From positions 1,025,768 to 1,089,767 of the forward strand of contig JAJUBI010000007.1 in NCBI GenBank assembly GCA_022419385.1: a DNA stretch of 64,000 bases, in the 5' to 3' direction. This DNA comes from Paraconiothyrium sp. Pb-2020. Taxonomy: Eukaryota > Ascomycota > Dothideomycetes > Pleosporales > Didymosphaeriaceae. A program made the position numbers and the translations under genes. Shown here piece by piece: positions 23,447 to 35,870 of the stretch (its first letter is position 1; each line of letters opens with the position of its first letter). The notes under the pieces were generated by a model. It did not search any database and was not told the DNA's origin. It worked only from the letters and a program-made list of their open reading frames with translations.

Positions 23447-25657
23447 CTACGTCGATGTTTGTGAATGATGAGTGTTCCCAACGCAGCCGGTATCGACGTG
23501 TTCTTCCAACCACTCCACTCTAAGCCCGGTTTCAACCTTCGAGAATAACGCCATGCACACGTCTCGCGCTCTCAGCAGCTCTAGATCTCGACTCTTCTCG
23601 GCTAAAATCCGAAGAGTATTCAATATGCGAGAATATTCGCGCATCGAGTCCGTGTTGATCTTTCTGGAGGGTGCGTGAAGATGATGCGACAATACCGTGA
23701 TAAACGCAGCGATAACAGGAAGCTTGATCATCCTGTTCACGTCGTTAGCAAATACAGACGTCTGTCATAGTCGAACACTTACCAGCAAACCCCAATATCC
23801 CCATGCGGAATCAACATTAAATGCTTCAGTAACCTCTCCGCATCCCTAAAACACCCATGCACCTTCTGCGCCGCCAGTATCGCCAACACGTCCGCCGAAA
23901 ACGGATTAACCAGTGGGTTCTTTCCCAGCGAGAGAAACGCGTGTATGCGGAACACAGTCGCGAAATACGACGCTTCAACCTCAAGCACATGCATCAGATC
24001 CGAGCGGTAGAGAAGTTGCATCAATTGCTCAGGTTTATAACGGAAGAGCTCGTTATCGCGCCACGTTTCGAGGCGTGTGAGGATTGACTGGGCTGCTTCG
24101 TCAATGTTGGAGCCGCGAGCGCTAATGGAGAGGACCTTTTCAATCGCCTGGGACTGGATGAGCGCAAGATGGATGCGTAGGGCGAAGAGGTTGATTTTCC
24201 AGTCCCCCTCCGCTGCGGCTACGGAGCCTAGCGAGTCTTGCGGGTTCTCGTCTGGTAAGGGAGCGCGGATGTCTTCTTTGCGGTGCGTGGTAGGCGCGTT
24301 GGAGAGAATGGATTCGACCGTGTCGAGCATAAAGGCGCACCAGAAAACACGGCGCTGCTGCTCAACGTCGACTTCTTGGGTTATGCCGGTGTTAGCGTCG
24401 CCCTGTTCGTATGCAAGGAATTGTGCAATCCGGAGAGCTGTTGATATGAAGATCCCGCTCGGTTGCGAATGCGACGAGGTCTTGATGAGCATGCCCAGTC
24501 CGAGGAGACATTGCACAAGGCCCAAGGTCGGTGGCGCAATCAACAGGCCGGAAACAGTTGGAAGTATCTTGGATAGGTAGTAGTCTGCTAGCTCGTTGTC
24601 CATGGGCGTGGCTACGTTACTCTGTGCACGCGCGCGATGAGCAATACCCAGCACTACATACGCAGATGCCCACGCCAATGCAGTCCCGTCTGAGTGCCCT
24701 TCGTAGCATATTCGAATGTGCTCTGCGATCTCGTTGGGCCGATAGAGTGCGAAGACGGTGTTGAAGTCGACCAAAAATTCCGCGAGCAGCGAGGCTCCCA
24801 ATTCCGGTTCAGGAAGGCTCTTCTGGCACATTGTTGAGGGCACGATAATGGAGTCATTGATGGTAAGATCTTCCAGTCCACCTGGCGGCTGAAAGAGAGG
24901 ATCTTGCAGCAGCGCCGCGTCTTGTTCGAAGTCTGCAGTAGGCTCGAAATCGTCTAGGGACTGGAAGACGTCCTCATCAGATTCTCCGTTGTTGACAACG
25001 GTCTTACCGACTTCAGACATCAATGAAGCAGATCCTGTCATCTGGTATGTCCCTTGATAAGTCGTCGGATCTAGGTCGGGAGAGGCCTCGATTGGGTATT
25101 GTTCGACTTCTGCGCGCAGATTGTCTACCCACATTGATAATGACATCGACTCATTTGGACCTTGTGGTGGCAGAGGCTGTAGCGGTTGGCTTTGAATATG
25201 CGTCTGTATCTCGCTCCGCTCCCTGAGCAGGTTCTCCAGATTTTGTATGCGGCGTTCATATTCCACAACTCGCTCCCTAGTATTCGTCAGCACAACTTCA
25301 CAACATGATCCCAAGATATGTCGCTGGTCGCATAGTCCGTTGCCGTACGAAACAGCGTATCCATTCTTTTGACGCAGCACTATCAAGACGTAGGATATGT
25401 AAACTCCACTTCCAGCATACCTTCTATGCGGCTTCGACCTCTGCTTCCGCACATAAGTAGTCGTGCACTCCTCCTTCAATTGCGTACAATGGCTACACTT
25501 TTCCGCGCCCTCGTCCCACAGACACCTCCTCTTCCTCTTCCGACATGAGTCGCAAGCCTAGGTAACAGTTCGTTAGCAGCCTCACCAACACCATCACCAC
25601 GATTGAACTCACCCGCACGGTTGCAGCAGAGCCCCGCTTCTGGACGCCTGAAGACAT
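23447..25657 (-). CDS. Zn2Cys6 transcription factor with fungal-specific (middle homology) domain
   Basis: Four exons: 25657-25613, 25557-25421, 25276-23783, 23732-23447, giving 653 residues. Splicing the first intron reveals the zinc cluster, six cysteines at 17, 20, 27, 36, 39 and 46 (ACDSCRKRKRRC ... CSHCTQLKEEC), followed by a basic linker and, after the 144-nt third-exon intron, a coiled coil (ERVVEYERRIQNLENLLRER) for dimerisation. The regulatory domain shows the usual YVVLGIAHRAR, LLGLGMLIKT and RRVFWCAFMLDTVES motifs. The last exon supplies the C-terminal helices. An in-frame ATG at 25690 would add 11 residues. It is divergent, across 1.2 kb, from the MFS transporter at 26874, so it may control that gene; this is inference from position only. 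Confidence 0.85.
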
Positions 25658-26873
25658 TGTTACCAACAGACACAATGACGCGAATTTCACGAAAAGCTAG
25701 ACGGTTTGATTGAGGCTGAGGTGGCGCCCAGATAAGCTGTAGGGCTGACGCTTATTAATAGGCGAGCAGAGGATTAGGCGCATACACGAAGCTTACTTGA
25801 AGCTATCTCCGAGAAATGTATAGGCGGTGCGGCCCAACCCCTTAATACCGATCTTTGCTGACGTTGGAGATATTCCCGAGGTCATGTGTACTATGCTTTC
25901 TATGTCTAGTCATCGTCGGGATGGTACCTACCATAGGTAGGTATGGATGATTTTGCTTTATTGAAGCTATCCGCTTTGCAGCAATACCCCTGCAACACCT
26001 GCAATTATAGTATACCAGGTATCGCAAGGCAGAAACTTTTGCTTCTGGTAGACAGCAAAGGAACAATCCATACTTATCTACACCAAGCGTGAGCCGAACC
26101 TGCATGTCTGTCGGGAGACAAGCCGTCTCGGATGAGGAGCCGTGCCAAAGCTAAGCCTTGTAGCCCTGGAGTCTAGAAGCACATGTGATGCATGACGGAT
26201 AGACAGCTGGAGTCAACCGGATTGTCTTCGGAATAGACTCATAAAAACCAAGGTGCCAATGCGGAATCGAATGCATGCAGGGATTACGTGTAGGGCGAGT
26301 AAATGTAGTGAGTACGTATATTGATAGACAAATCCAACCACGAAGTTGCTGTCGACTAATCGCAGAAAAGCGACACGAATAATACAAGTTAGGCGCAGGG
26401 GAATCTTGGATTTGTCAAATTTAATTCATCTGCGTAATAATTATGTGGTTGCTGCCTCCAGGGTGCTTCCTGCTCCGAGAACGCACTAAGAAGTCTGCAC
26501 AGAATGTACAATTGCCAATCCACAATATACAACACCACAAAACCCCAATCGGTGAGGAGAGCCACTTGGCCCCGTAGAGGAACCCACATGTCAAAGCGAA
26601 AGGGCGTATTCGCACTCCTATCGCAGTTAGTTGGCCAACAATTCCGAATGCGGGGTCAACGATTCGGAGTGGGCTCCACATTTTACCAGCACTTGCTGGT
26701 CGGGAATTTTCACAGAATTTAGATGACGAAAAGTCATACTTGACAGGACATGTTAAATAGCTGGAAAATCGGATTCTGTCGATACTGATCGCACCGGCGT
26801 GCGTGACATAGCCATCAACCCACGAACATTGCTAGCCTCTGATTGAACCTTAAGTCTTTACGAGCAAATTAAG
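25658..26873. other. 1.2-kb A+T-rich divergent promoter region
   Basis: Separates the Zn2Cys6 regulator (-) and the MFS transporter (+). It is clearly richer in A+T than its neighbours. No open frame with a recognisable domain; likely long regulatory sequence for both genes, possibly with remains of older DNA. Confidence 0.55.
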
Positions 26874-28343
26874 ATGGATCCAGTGGCGAATCCAGCGGTC
26901 CAGCTGCAGGACATGCCTTCAGGCGGACGGGCGGATATACTTACGAATGATGGACCGAGTGTGCTAGAGAAAACAATCTCCAGATTATCCCGACGAGTAT
27001 CTGCTCAATCAGAGAAGAACCACCACGCAACAGCGGCACCAGTACGCGAACGAACGTCACCGAGAACAGAACAAGCCAGAGGAAGCGTCGAGGAAGAGAT
27101 TGAAGAAGAGGTCGACAGTGAAGATGTATTCCCCGAGGGCGGTCTGCGAGCATGGCTTGTGGTGATTGGCGCAAGTTCAATGCTACTACCGTCGTTTGGC
27201 CTGATGGTTGCTATTGGCACATTACAAGACTACTGGCACCAGAACCAGCTATCAAATTTCACTGCGCGAGACGTTGGTTGGATACCGTCAGTCTTTGTGT
27301 ATCTTACACTCAGTCTGAGTCTTTGGGTAGGACCCCTTTTTGATCGATACGGCCCTCGCTGGATCGCTTTGATCGGAAGCTGTGGTTACGTGGTCATGAT
27401 GTTCCTTCTCGCCGAATGCACAGAGTTCTGGCAAATGATACTTTGTCTTGGGATATTGGGAGGAGTAACAGCAGCTATGCTGACCTGTACTGCGCTCGCT
27501 GTGGTTGCACAATGGTTCAAGACTCGAAGAGCACTCGCGCAAGGCATCGCAATGGCTGGCAATTCTGTTGGAGGACTTGCAATTCCCCTGATTCTGAGAT
27601 CGACTTTCCCAAGGTATGGGTATGCATGGTCTCTGCGCATTTTAGGGTTCATATTCGTGTTTTTCCTTGTGCTCAGTAACATCCTGCTGAAGGCTCGCTT
27701 CCGTCCATCAGCCGCAGCAAAGAAGAAAGCCATGATATCTTTGCACATCTTCGGAGATCTTCGATTCAGTCTCTTCGCCATTACCGTTTTCGGCTTCGAA
27801 ATAGTGTTGTTTGGAACCTTGGGTATCCTATCAACCTATTCGTCAATATCTACGAATTTCCCACCCGACACAGGTTTCTACCTGATTTCGGTCCTAAATG
27901 GAGTCTCTTGCCTTGGACGGATCCTGCCAGGGTACCTCGGCGATAAGATAGGACGATTTAACACCTTGCTGATCATGATCATCTTCACGCTGGTCTTCAT
28001 GCTGGCTTTGTGGCTACCAATCGGAACGAAATCACTGCCCGCACTATACGCTTTTTCAGCGCTTTTCGGATTTGGCACCGGCAGTTGGATGGCTTTGACT
28101 CCTGCTTGCATAGGACAGCTGTGTAGGGCGGATGAGTTTGGACGTTACTATGGCTCGATGTACTTTGTAGCTTCGCTGGCAACGCTTGTGTGCGTTCCTA
28201 TCAGTGGAGAACTGATACAGACTGTTGGGCCTGACGCCATGGTTGGCTTCTTCTGCTGTATCCTTGCTTTAAGTTTACTGAGTTTTATCTTCAGTCGGTG
28301 GGCGTATCTAGGAAGGCGGTGGACGCTTCGGATTAAAGTTTGA
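26874..28343 (+). CDS. MFS transporter, monocarboxylate-porter (MCT) type
   Basis: Intronless, 489 residues. About 95 hydrophilic residues (acidic EEEIEEEVDSEDVFPEGG) lead into the MCT-type opening GGLRAWLVVIGASS. Twelve membrane segments follow, with the family pattern VGPLFDRYGPRW after TM2/3, the TM4-5 motif ALAQGIAMAGNSVGG, and the second-half motif GRILPGYLGDKIGRFN. Fungal members rarely move monocarboxylates; known ones handle riboflavin, nicotinate or secondary metabolites, so the substrate is open. It lies head-to-head with a Zn2Cys6 regulator. Confidence 0.88.
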   Translation: MDPVANPAVQLQDMPSGGRADILTNDGPSVLEKTISRLSRRVSAQSEKNHHATAAPVRERTSPRTEQARGSVEEEIEEEVDSEDVFPEGGLRAWLVVIGASSMLLPSFGLMVAIGTLQDYWHQNQLSNFTARDVGWIPSVFVYLTLSLSLWVGPLFDRYGPRWIALIGSCGYVVMMFLLAECTEFWQMILCLGILGGVTAAMLTCTALAVVAQWFKTRRALAQGIAMAGNSVGGLAIPLILRSTFPRYGYAWSLRILGFIFVFFLVLSNILLKARFRPSAAAKKKAMISLHIFGDLRFSLFAITVFGFEIVLFGTLGILSTYSSISTNFPPDTGFYLISVLNGVSCLGRILPGYLGDKIGRFNTLLIMIIFTLVFMLALWLPIGTKSLPALYAFSALFGFGTGSWMALTPACIGQLCRADEFGRYYGSMYFVASLATLVCVPISGELIQTVGPDAMVGFFCCILALSLLSFIFSRWAYLGRRWTLRIKV

Positions 28344-29210
28344 GCATCTTCGTTGGGAGCTTGGTGCAATGCATAAAATACAAAAGGAACGGAACAATGG
28401 AGTGATGTCTAAGCTGTCGCTATATCTGATTGGGGAGGCGTGGACAGCCGGGAGCTTGGAGATTGGAGACAAACGCCAAGACCCTCGCTTGTGAAGAACT
28501 TTCTGTGCTGGCGCTCACACCTTCCTCTCCTCCCACACCACACCACGCGTAGACATTCGCAAGGCACCTGCAATTTGTAATAACGGAGTTCATGAAGATG
28601 CTATCTATAGTGCGCATTTGAGGCGCGCATCGTAAGTCGAGCGTAAGACCGGCTTTAGTAGCTACAGTAGTACAGGTACGTTCGTGCGCACTCTTTCTTT
28701 CTTCAGGATTGTTATGATGATTCAACCAATTTCAAGTTTCAAGACGGATCGGAGAGGCCTCGCCTCCTTGAATGAGCATTTCCAAACTGACGATACACTC
28801 TATTCTTCCTACAATCAACATCCTCGTGTGACGCAAGCTGACAGAGCATCACAGATAATACATCGATATAGTTTTCGCTTTTGCATTTACGAACTGTAAT
28901 CTTGAGAGCTTTTCCGAATATTTTAGGAAAGTGAATGCAGACAGCTAGTTTACAGTTCAGAGCGGAAACTCCGAAGAGATCTTCTCATGTGGAAGACACT
29001 GAATCGGCCAAACATCACAGTAATTGCATCCTTATACGCCCACCTTTCCCGCCAAGTATGCCCTTAGCGTTTTGACCACCACCTCCCGCATAAACTTGGA
29101 AAGCCAAAAAGAAATCGTAATTAAGCATAGTTCATCGGGCCAGACTCAAGACATGATAGAAACGCTGGAGCTTCCTGTGTCCCAATTACTCACCAAACAG
29201 AGACCATGAC
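28344..29210. other. intergenic, convergent 3' ends
   Basis: No gene or RNA recognised between the MFS gene (+) and the TUDOR protein gene (-). Sequence beyond about 28.7 kb is A+T-rich. Confidence 0.55.
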
Positions 29211-30151
29211 TCAGGACCTGTTTCTGCCTGACCGCCTGGGTTGGCCATCGGCAGTAGCGGCCTTCTTGGGCTCCCTCTTCTTTGCAGTCTCCTTCTTCTC
29301 GTTCTTGGCGCCCCCTTTGGGACGGCCTGGCTTCTTCTTATCCTCAGTCTTCTCGTCGTCAGCTTTAGCCTTCTTCGAGGCAGGCTCTTTATCATCCTCC
29401 GCGCCATTTGTCTCAGCAACCGGCTCTTCAGCTTTGCGCTTGTCACCAGTCTTAGGATCTTCCTCAGGCTTGTCCTCTTCCGCAGACTTTTCCTTTTGGA
29501 TATCCTCCTTGGACTGCTCACTGTCTTGATCAGCTTTCGAGGCTTCGGGTTTGTCAGAGACACCGTTCTTTTTCTCGGAGTCTTCCTTTTCGGCCGGCTT
29601 CTCCGGCTCTGCGTCCTTCATCTCCTCGTCCTTTTTTTCCGGATCGGCCGGCTTCTCGTTGGCCTCCTTGTCGGTCTTTTCAGGCTCTGCTGTCTTGTCC
29701 TCAGACTTGGGGTCGCCGTTGGCTTGTTCAGAGTTGCCGTTGGCCTTCTCCTCTACATTGAGCTCAGACGCACGCTTGACGACATCGTTGCCGGACCGCT
29801 CGACGTGGACCGCTGGATTTTCAGGATCGGCGTTCTTCTTGATGGTGTTGCCTCGTTTGGATTCGATGGCAATCTCGCCCTGTGTTTTGACCTCGGCAAC
29901 CTGACCATCGGGTTGTCCTCCACCCCAATTCCAGGAGACTGCAACATGCGCATTAGGCATCTATCTCGAAACTGAATCGTACAAACGCTCGGAGTGACGG
30001 TGCAATGGCGCTCCTTCTGCGCGCGTGCTGGCGCAAGAATGCCAGCAGAGCTAGGGCAACGCGGCAGCTAGAGCTGCCCCTATACTCCCCAGCGGAATGG
30101 GATGGATTCATGCATACCTTTGTCGCCCTCTTGAATCTTAGTGTCAGCCAT
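29211..30151 (-). CDS. hypervirulence-associated TUDOR-domain protein with acidic/Lys tail and AT-hook
   Basis: Exons 30151-30118 and 29938-29211 (179-nt intron) give 253 residues. The N-terminus (MADTKIQEGDKVSWNWGGGQPDG) is the small fungal HVA1-type TUDOR domain, about 65 residues, ending VHVERSGNDVVKRASEL. The rest is disordered and built almost only of Glu, Asp, Lys, Pro and Ala, with an AT-hook-like KKPGRPKGG near 29330 and a basic end (PRRSGRNRS). The family was named for a Cryptococcus gene whose loss raises virulence. The tail and AT-hook suggest nuclear or chromatin binding; that is inference. The first exon is needed: without it the protein would start in intron sequence. Confidence 0.83.
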
Positions 30152-30776
30152 TGCGCTTCCTGTTGCTTGATGAGCCGGCAGTGATGGATGACGTTCAATC
30201 TCCGCAGAAGCGGACTTAATGGTCGCGAAGTGACTCGGAGCTCAATTGAATCGCGTGAAGCTGGAGCTAGGGCGCGTCACGATGAGAAGGATGCGCGTGT
30301 GGTAGGGGGATGTGCGCAACGGGTGAAAAGGCGGGTGTAAGAGTGAAAGGTCAGGAAACCTTGCGTGATGTGAGGTCAAGCTGTGGATCGGAGAACTGCG
30401 AGCGATGCACGATCTGCCGTCGTGATTGGCTCGCCTGGCCGTGATGGGGAAAGGTGGCTGGTCCACAAAGCCGATCACAGCGTCAGCGTCATCGGCGGTC
30501 CGTGCAGGGGATCCGCTCTGGGGCAGGTTCGAGAAAGCTCGAGCGCCGACAGCGGGCAGATGGAAGAATGCGATGGAACCCGATGAGATACGGGTGGAAA
30601 CGATGCTTGCGGCGACGTTGGGGTGGTGAGAGGGAATTCTGTTCTGTTGAGGAATTCGGTGACCCTGTCAGCAGGAAGGAGCCACTCAGCCCTTTCCGAA
30701 ACGTTGTTTTGGCATGAGCAACACCTGACGCGTGGAGCCAACGCGACATTGTTTTGAGCAAGACCGACACAGCGAG
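30152..30776. other. intergenic between TUDOR gene and SDR 3' end
   Basis: Promoter of the TUDOR gene (left) and 3' flank of the SDR gene (right). Nothing else recognised. Confidence 0.55.
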
Positions 30777-31812
30777 CTAAGACTGAGCAACACTATCAGC
30801 TCCAAAGCTTCCCTTCAGCGTGAGCTTGAGCAGGTCACCTTTGATGATCTCCTCCTCCCTCGAAATCAAGTCCTCCATGTCCCAGTTGGCTGCGACCCAT
30901 CGCCCACTGAGAAACTTTGCTTTCTCATGGCACAACCAAACCGCCGTGCTTCCCACCAGCCCTGCACTGGTGTGGTCGAAAAGCGTGCCGAAGGGCTCGC
31001 GCAACATGTCTGTCGGAACAAGGCCCGGGAACAAAGACGTTGCGATGACGTTGGGATATTCGGCCGCTACATAAGTTGATAGATTATCGAGAATGAACTT
31101 GGAAATGAGATAGCCGCTCATCTCGGGCACGACGAAGAAGGGTTGCCATGAGCTCACGTTCACGATGGCCGCTGCCGTATCTGGGCTCGGCAGCTGGCGA
31201 AGGAAGGCGTGAATCAAGAGATAAGTGCCTTTGCCGTTGACCTCCTATGGACGCATCATCAGTCACTCTAGTATCAACTTACACGCTGACTGTAGCTTAC
31301 AAAATTGTGCCACCACTTCTCAGCATCTGTCTCATGGAGCTTGGGACCATCACCACTGGCAACCCCGGCAGCGTGTGCGAGGACATCTGAATGGCCAAAC
31401 TTATCTCTGATGGTAGAGAAAGCATTCTCGACACTCCTGGCGTCGGTTATGTCCAAGGCGCAGGTCAAAGTCTCGATGGCAGGATCGCTCGCATGAATCG
31501 TACGCTCGGTGTCAGCGAGCTTCTCAGCGTGGGTAGCTAGCAACGCAATACCCTTCACGCCAGACTTCACGAACGCTGGTACCATTCCCTACACATGTCA
31601 GGTGTTAGGATTACCAGAGAACTAGACTCTGTTGCTCCACTCACATCAGCACCGATGCCGCGAGATGCTCCCGTGATGATCACAACCTTTCCCATCAGAT
31701 TGTTTGCTGAGGCTGAAGGCTCAACTGCTGGATATACATCAAGGTGTGTGTTCTTTGTGAATTTCAGGGCTGTGGTAGGGTAATCTTGAGGGAGACCAAT
31801 CCAGGCGTCCAT
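30777..31812 (-). CDS. short-chain dehydrogenase/reductase (classical SDR)
   Basis: Exons 31812-31645, 31588-31301 and 31244-30777 give 307 residues. The Rossmann glycine motif is TGASRGIG (residues about 46-53, interrupted just after by the first intron). The structural motif is ALAHAAG-like (VLAHAAGVAS), the catalytic Ser lies in VNVSSWQ and the active-site YxxxK is YLISK. All introns are canonical and 55-56 nt. Substrate unknown. It is divergent from the Baeyer-Villiger monooxygenase gene 2 kb away and could act with it on the same alcohol/ketone, which is inference from position. Confidence 0.85.
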
Positions 31813-31892
31813 ATGGGATCGTAAACTGAAGTTTGACTACCAAACTTGGTTTTTGGTTTTGAAAATTTCTGGTGTGGATTAACTCTGCCAAA

Positions 31893-32200
31893 TCACGGAT
31901 CCAAGACGTCAGAAATAATTTCTAGCCCAGGTGCTGCAGCGTAGACAACGAGACTGAGTGGAAAGTAAGCCCAATTGAGTGCTGCCAACCAAGATAGGCC
32001 GGCTATGCGACGCGATATGGCATTGTCCTCAACACTTTGCCCAAAACCGTTGGGATGGCACGCGAGGCATGCAATGTTCAAGTGCTGTGAGGATCTTAGC
32101 AATTCTACAGGCCGCTTACGAGAGCTGCACGCATATAGCCAGCTCGGATAATCGACAAGCATGGGTCGAGTCGTGAGCGGTAAGCTCTTCGCACCATCGC
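31893..32200 (-). pseudogene. possible C-terminal relic of a second SDR
   Basis: Minus-strand translation gives LNIACLACHPNGFGQ followed about 35 residues later by LSLVVYAAAPGLE. This resembles the late part of fungal light-regulated/retinol-dehydrogenase-like SDRs, where an HPG motif is followed by a LVYAAAPGLE-type segment. A neighbouring frame just upstream reads YRLSEL-like, as expected around the YxxxK site, so the piece is probably frameshifted. It has no start and stops early. The matching N-terminal piece may be at 36.1-36.5 kb on the same strand. Confidence 0.4.
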
Positions 32201-32231
32201 TTGCAACTACTTGCAACTGGTTGTTTGTCAA

Positions 32232-33845
32232 TCAATTGAATTCATCTTTGGTTGTTGGTTCACAATTCAGCGTTCCACCTGGGACTTTTGCACCAGGGGA
32301 CTCGACAAATGCGACATACTTTTAGAACACTCACGGCCTCTGTTGATTGAGCCGGGGATAGAAATTTCCACCTCCAAGTCTGACATCTTTTTTTACTTCT
32401 CAGCCTTATCGCCACGCTGACATATCATTTCATTGTTATCTCAAGCGACAATGTCCACATCTATTTGCATTCAACCCAACGGAACGTTCTACATGCGACA
32501 ACCAAACACCGAAGATAAGGCTCGACGTCCGCTCAACCCCACTCAAGCAGCTTAATCAGTGACAACAAGCGACTCCCTTCTGTTGCATGTTCTTGTCTTT
32601 CGCATCGGACGATAGGTGAGGAATGCAGTACCCATAATGAAGGAGTTCATAGAGCTCCAATGTTTGATCCTTTTCTACATCCACGCGAGGGTCATTAAGT
32701 CTGATTCGAGTCCACTTGTGCAGATGTAGCCGCTGCAGCAACGACTGATAGAATGATTGGAATTTTTAATGAGGGGTTGAAGAGACGCATCCCTGGCTTA
32801 CCCAATATCCGGAATGGTAATCGCCGATGTGAACGCCGTGGTAGTATTCGCACCAGCCATACCACGCTGTGAGTTCGCATCTCCGGATGCTCAGGTTTAT
32901 TTGAGGTGCTTATCAGGTCAGCACGGCAGTAACCGGTGCTGGCGTATTCGCGATGACAATTTAGTATGTTGGTGTTTCTCACAGGTGCTTGCACGCTACG
33001 TGGCACCGCTTCTAACGGAATCAGGCTTCGCGCAACAACACCATACACCGTGTAGGTACCTTACCAAAACATCACTACCTGCCATCAGTTTTCCTCATAA
33101 CATAAGACCTGATATTACCTATATGTTCAAGCTTCGAGTTTTGGATTCTTCTCTGTAGTGCTTGACAACGAATACTACTTACTTGGTCCTTGCTAAAGAA
33201 AGAAGAACAGAGATAGGCGTATTCCATGCGTAGATAGCAGAGGCAAAATGGCAGGAGCGTAGGGTAAGAGGCGACCCGTACCGACCGTTATGCCCGTTTG
33301 TTACGATTGCGGCACCAGCGTTGCCTTCATGCAACATTTGAAGCATTGTGTCTACGCTTTCAAGCCGAGGTGGCAAGCTCGTCCTAGTACATCTTCCCCA
33401 CCTGCTCCTTCTCCGCACGCGAGCTCCGCACTAGATTACTATCTCGCGGCATCACACCTTCTTCGGTGCGTCACAGTGCTTGGCCCGTGTCTCTTCCAGG
33501 ATGGCGGGTGACGCTGTACTAGACAATATAACCAATCACGGTCGAACATCGTTCTAAAGAATAGAATTACCTGAACGGCAGTAAACGAACATCAACCGAT
33601 CGAACCACCTGGGAATACTTGAAAGTTTCATACTGTACAGTGCGCAGATCACTAGGCCGAGGATGCCGCCGGCTCCACCAAGCCCTGACAGAATGTTGGC
33701 GAGTAAGTTTAGCCCTCCATTTCCCCGTGTATATCTCGCGGAAATGTTCCGCTCAATCCATTGCAATTAATACTACTGCGGAAGAGAGCTGTTTCGGATC
33801 TCAGCATCTTCATTCCCGTTCGTCTTGTAAAATCTACTTGTAACC
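32232..33845. other. A+T-rich spacer upstream of the monooxygenase gene
   Basis: About 1.6 kb with only short, domain-free open frames. It includes the promoter of the gene at 33846. Given the relics on both sides it may contain more decayed DNA, but nothing I can name. Confidence 0.5.
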
Positions 33846-35693
33846 ATGGCCGGAGAAATGCCTTGGCCTGAAGTGCCGATTGGAAACAAAAATTATACGG
33901 ACGCCGCAGTGGTCATTATCGGGGGTGGAATTAGCGGAATGTGTATGGCAATCGACCTGCTAAAACGCAACAAATGCCGTAACTTCATCGTTCTGGAAAA
34001 GTCAGCAGGTTTAGGAGGCACTTGGTGAGCCAGTACAACTTATGCATGGCAAAACTTGACTGACCTACTACCAAAGGAACGACAACAAGTACCCCGGATG
34101 CTGCTGCGACGTTCTTTCACAGTTATACAGCTTCTCCTTTGCTCAAAACCCAGACTGGACGCGCGAATACCCTGGCCAGGAAGAGATACTAGCTTACCTT
34201 CAGCGCGTGGCTCAAGAGCACCAGTTGCTGCAACATTTCCGATTCAACACTGAGGTCGTTAAAGCAAGATGGGACCAAAGAGCACATAAATGGATGGTTC
34301 ACGTCAAGACTGCCCCGGGGAGCAAAGAGGCCGAATACCACCAAGACTATGAGATTAAGACGGATTTCCTGGTTAGCGCTGTTGGGCAGCTCAATGTGCC
34401 ACAATGGCCTGAGATACAGGGGAGTGCAAACTTCAATGGCAAGAAGATGCATTCAGCAAGGTGGGACTGGTCATATGATGTGACTGATAAGAAAATTGCT
34501 CTTGTGGGAAATGGTAAGCCTTGATCTGTGCAAGTCTATTGGGATGTACTGACCTGGAATGAGGGTGTACGGCTGTTCAGATTCTGCCAGAAATCGCGAA
34601 AGCGGCCAAGCATGTCACGGTCTTTCAGAGGACGCCGAACTGGGTTGTTCCACGACTCGACGCGCCTGTTAGCGCAACCTGGCGCAACATCTACCGCTAC
34701 GTACCTGGCGTGTTGGCCAGGAAACGTGCTGCGATTATGGATTTCCGGGAGTCGACGTATGGATTCATTGAAAGCGCAGATTCAGATATGTCAAAGTTGT
34801 TCATGAGCATGTCCAAGGAGATGCTGCAGAGACAGCTGTCAGACCGGCCAGATCTACAGGGAAAGTTAATCCCAAAGTATCAGCTTGGCTGCAAGCGGAT
34901 CATCATCAGTGACGACTATTTCCCAGCCTTGGGCCAAGACAATGTCACGCTTGAAACGCGACCTATCAAGAGCATAGAAGGCACCTCAGTCAAGGTTGCA
35001 AGTGACGATGATGAGATAGTGTCAGCACGAGATGACTATGACCTGCTGGTCTGTGCAACAGGATTCAAAACTGTGGACTTCATGCACCCCATCCAGCTCG
35101 TTGGCAAAGATGATCGTCACATCGGAGATGTTTGGAAGGATGGAGCGAAGGCGTACTACGGCATTACAGTGGAGGACATGCCTAATTTCGGCATGCTCTA
35201 CGGCCCGAACACCAACCTTGGCCACAACAGCATCATCCTGATGATCGAAGCACAATCACGCTACATCAGCGGTCTGATCAAACCGGTGCTCGAAGCACGC
35301 AAAAAGGGCAAAGTGTTAAGCCTGACGCCAAAGAAGGAGCGGTTGGTAGAGTACAATGCCCAGCTTCAGAAGGAGTTACAAAACAGCACATTCAACGATC
35401 CGAATTGCCAGTCATGGTACAAGAACGAGAAGGGCATCATCACCAACAACTGGTCTAGGACCGTGGTGGAGTATCAGAAGATGGTCCAAGACGTCAGCTT
35501 CGAGGATTATGTCGTCGATGGAAGTGGAAAACACGAGATGGAAAAAAGAAAGACCATACATGTGGGAAGAGTGAAAGAAGAATCGACTGTGAGTGATAAA
35601 ACGTTGTTGATTGGAGTCGTCAGTACTGCAGCGCTCCTCGGAGGATGGGTCTTGCGGAACTCGAGTTATTTGCGGAGCACTGGGATGAGGTAG
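33846..35693 (+). CDS. Baeyer-Villiger-type FAD/NADPH monooxygenase
   Basis: Exons 33846-34024, 34077-34513 and 34564-35693 give 581 residues. FAD-binding GGGISG lies near the N-terminus, followed by EKSAGLGGTW and, across the first intron, NDNKYPGCCCDV. The Baeyer-Villiger fingerprint FxGxxxHxxxW(P/D) is present as FNGKKMHSARWD. The NADPH-binding motif GNGCTA is completed across the second intron. The family inserts oxygen next to a ketone to give an ester or lactone. A hydrophobic C-terminal segment (LLIGVVSTAALLGGWVL) suggests a membrane tail, unusual for bacterial members but common in fungal ones. Neighbours are an SDR (divergent) and a GMC-oxidoreductase relic (just downstream), which points to a former oxidative pathway. 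The natural substrate cannot be told. Confidence 0.88.
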
Positions 35694-35870
35694 AGTCGTT
35701 GGACTGCAACATAATAATAAATCTGAGACTTGCGCCCCGAACACGTTTCATGCAAACGGCAGGAACCTGAAATGGCAACCATGTTGTTCTTGGCCTGAAA
35801 AGAAGTAACGAGGGATAGATGAAGACCAAATTCGAATGTTCATCCTAATCGTTATTTTTCAACTACGAAG
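35694..35870. other. short spacer downstream of the monooxygenase
   Basis: 3' UTR of the monooxygenase gene; nothing else seen. Confidence 0.5.

Noticed and set aside
29241..29975. Long plus-strand open frame of Leu/Phe/Ser-rich, membrane-like sequence
   Set aside because: It is the antisense of the Lys/Glu-rich TUDOR protein; such composition gives long mirror frames.
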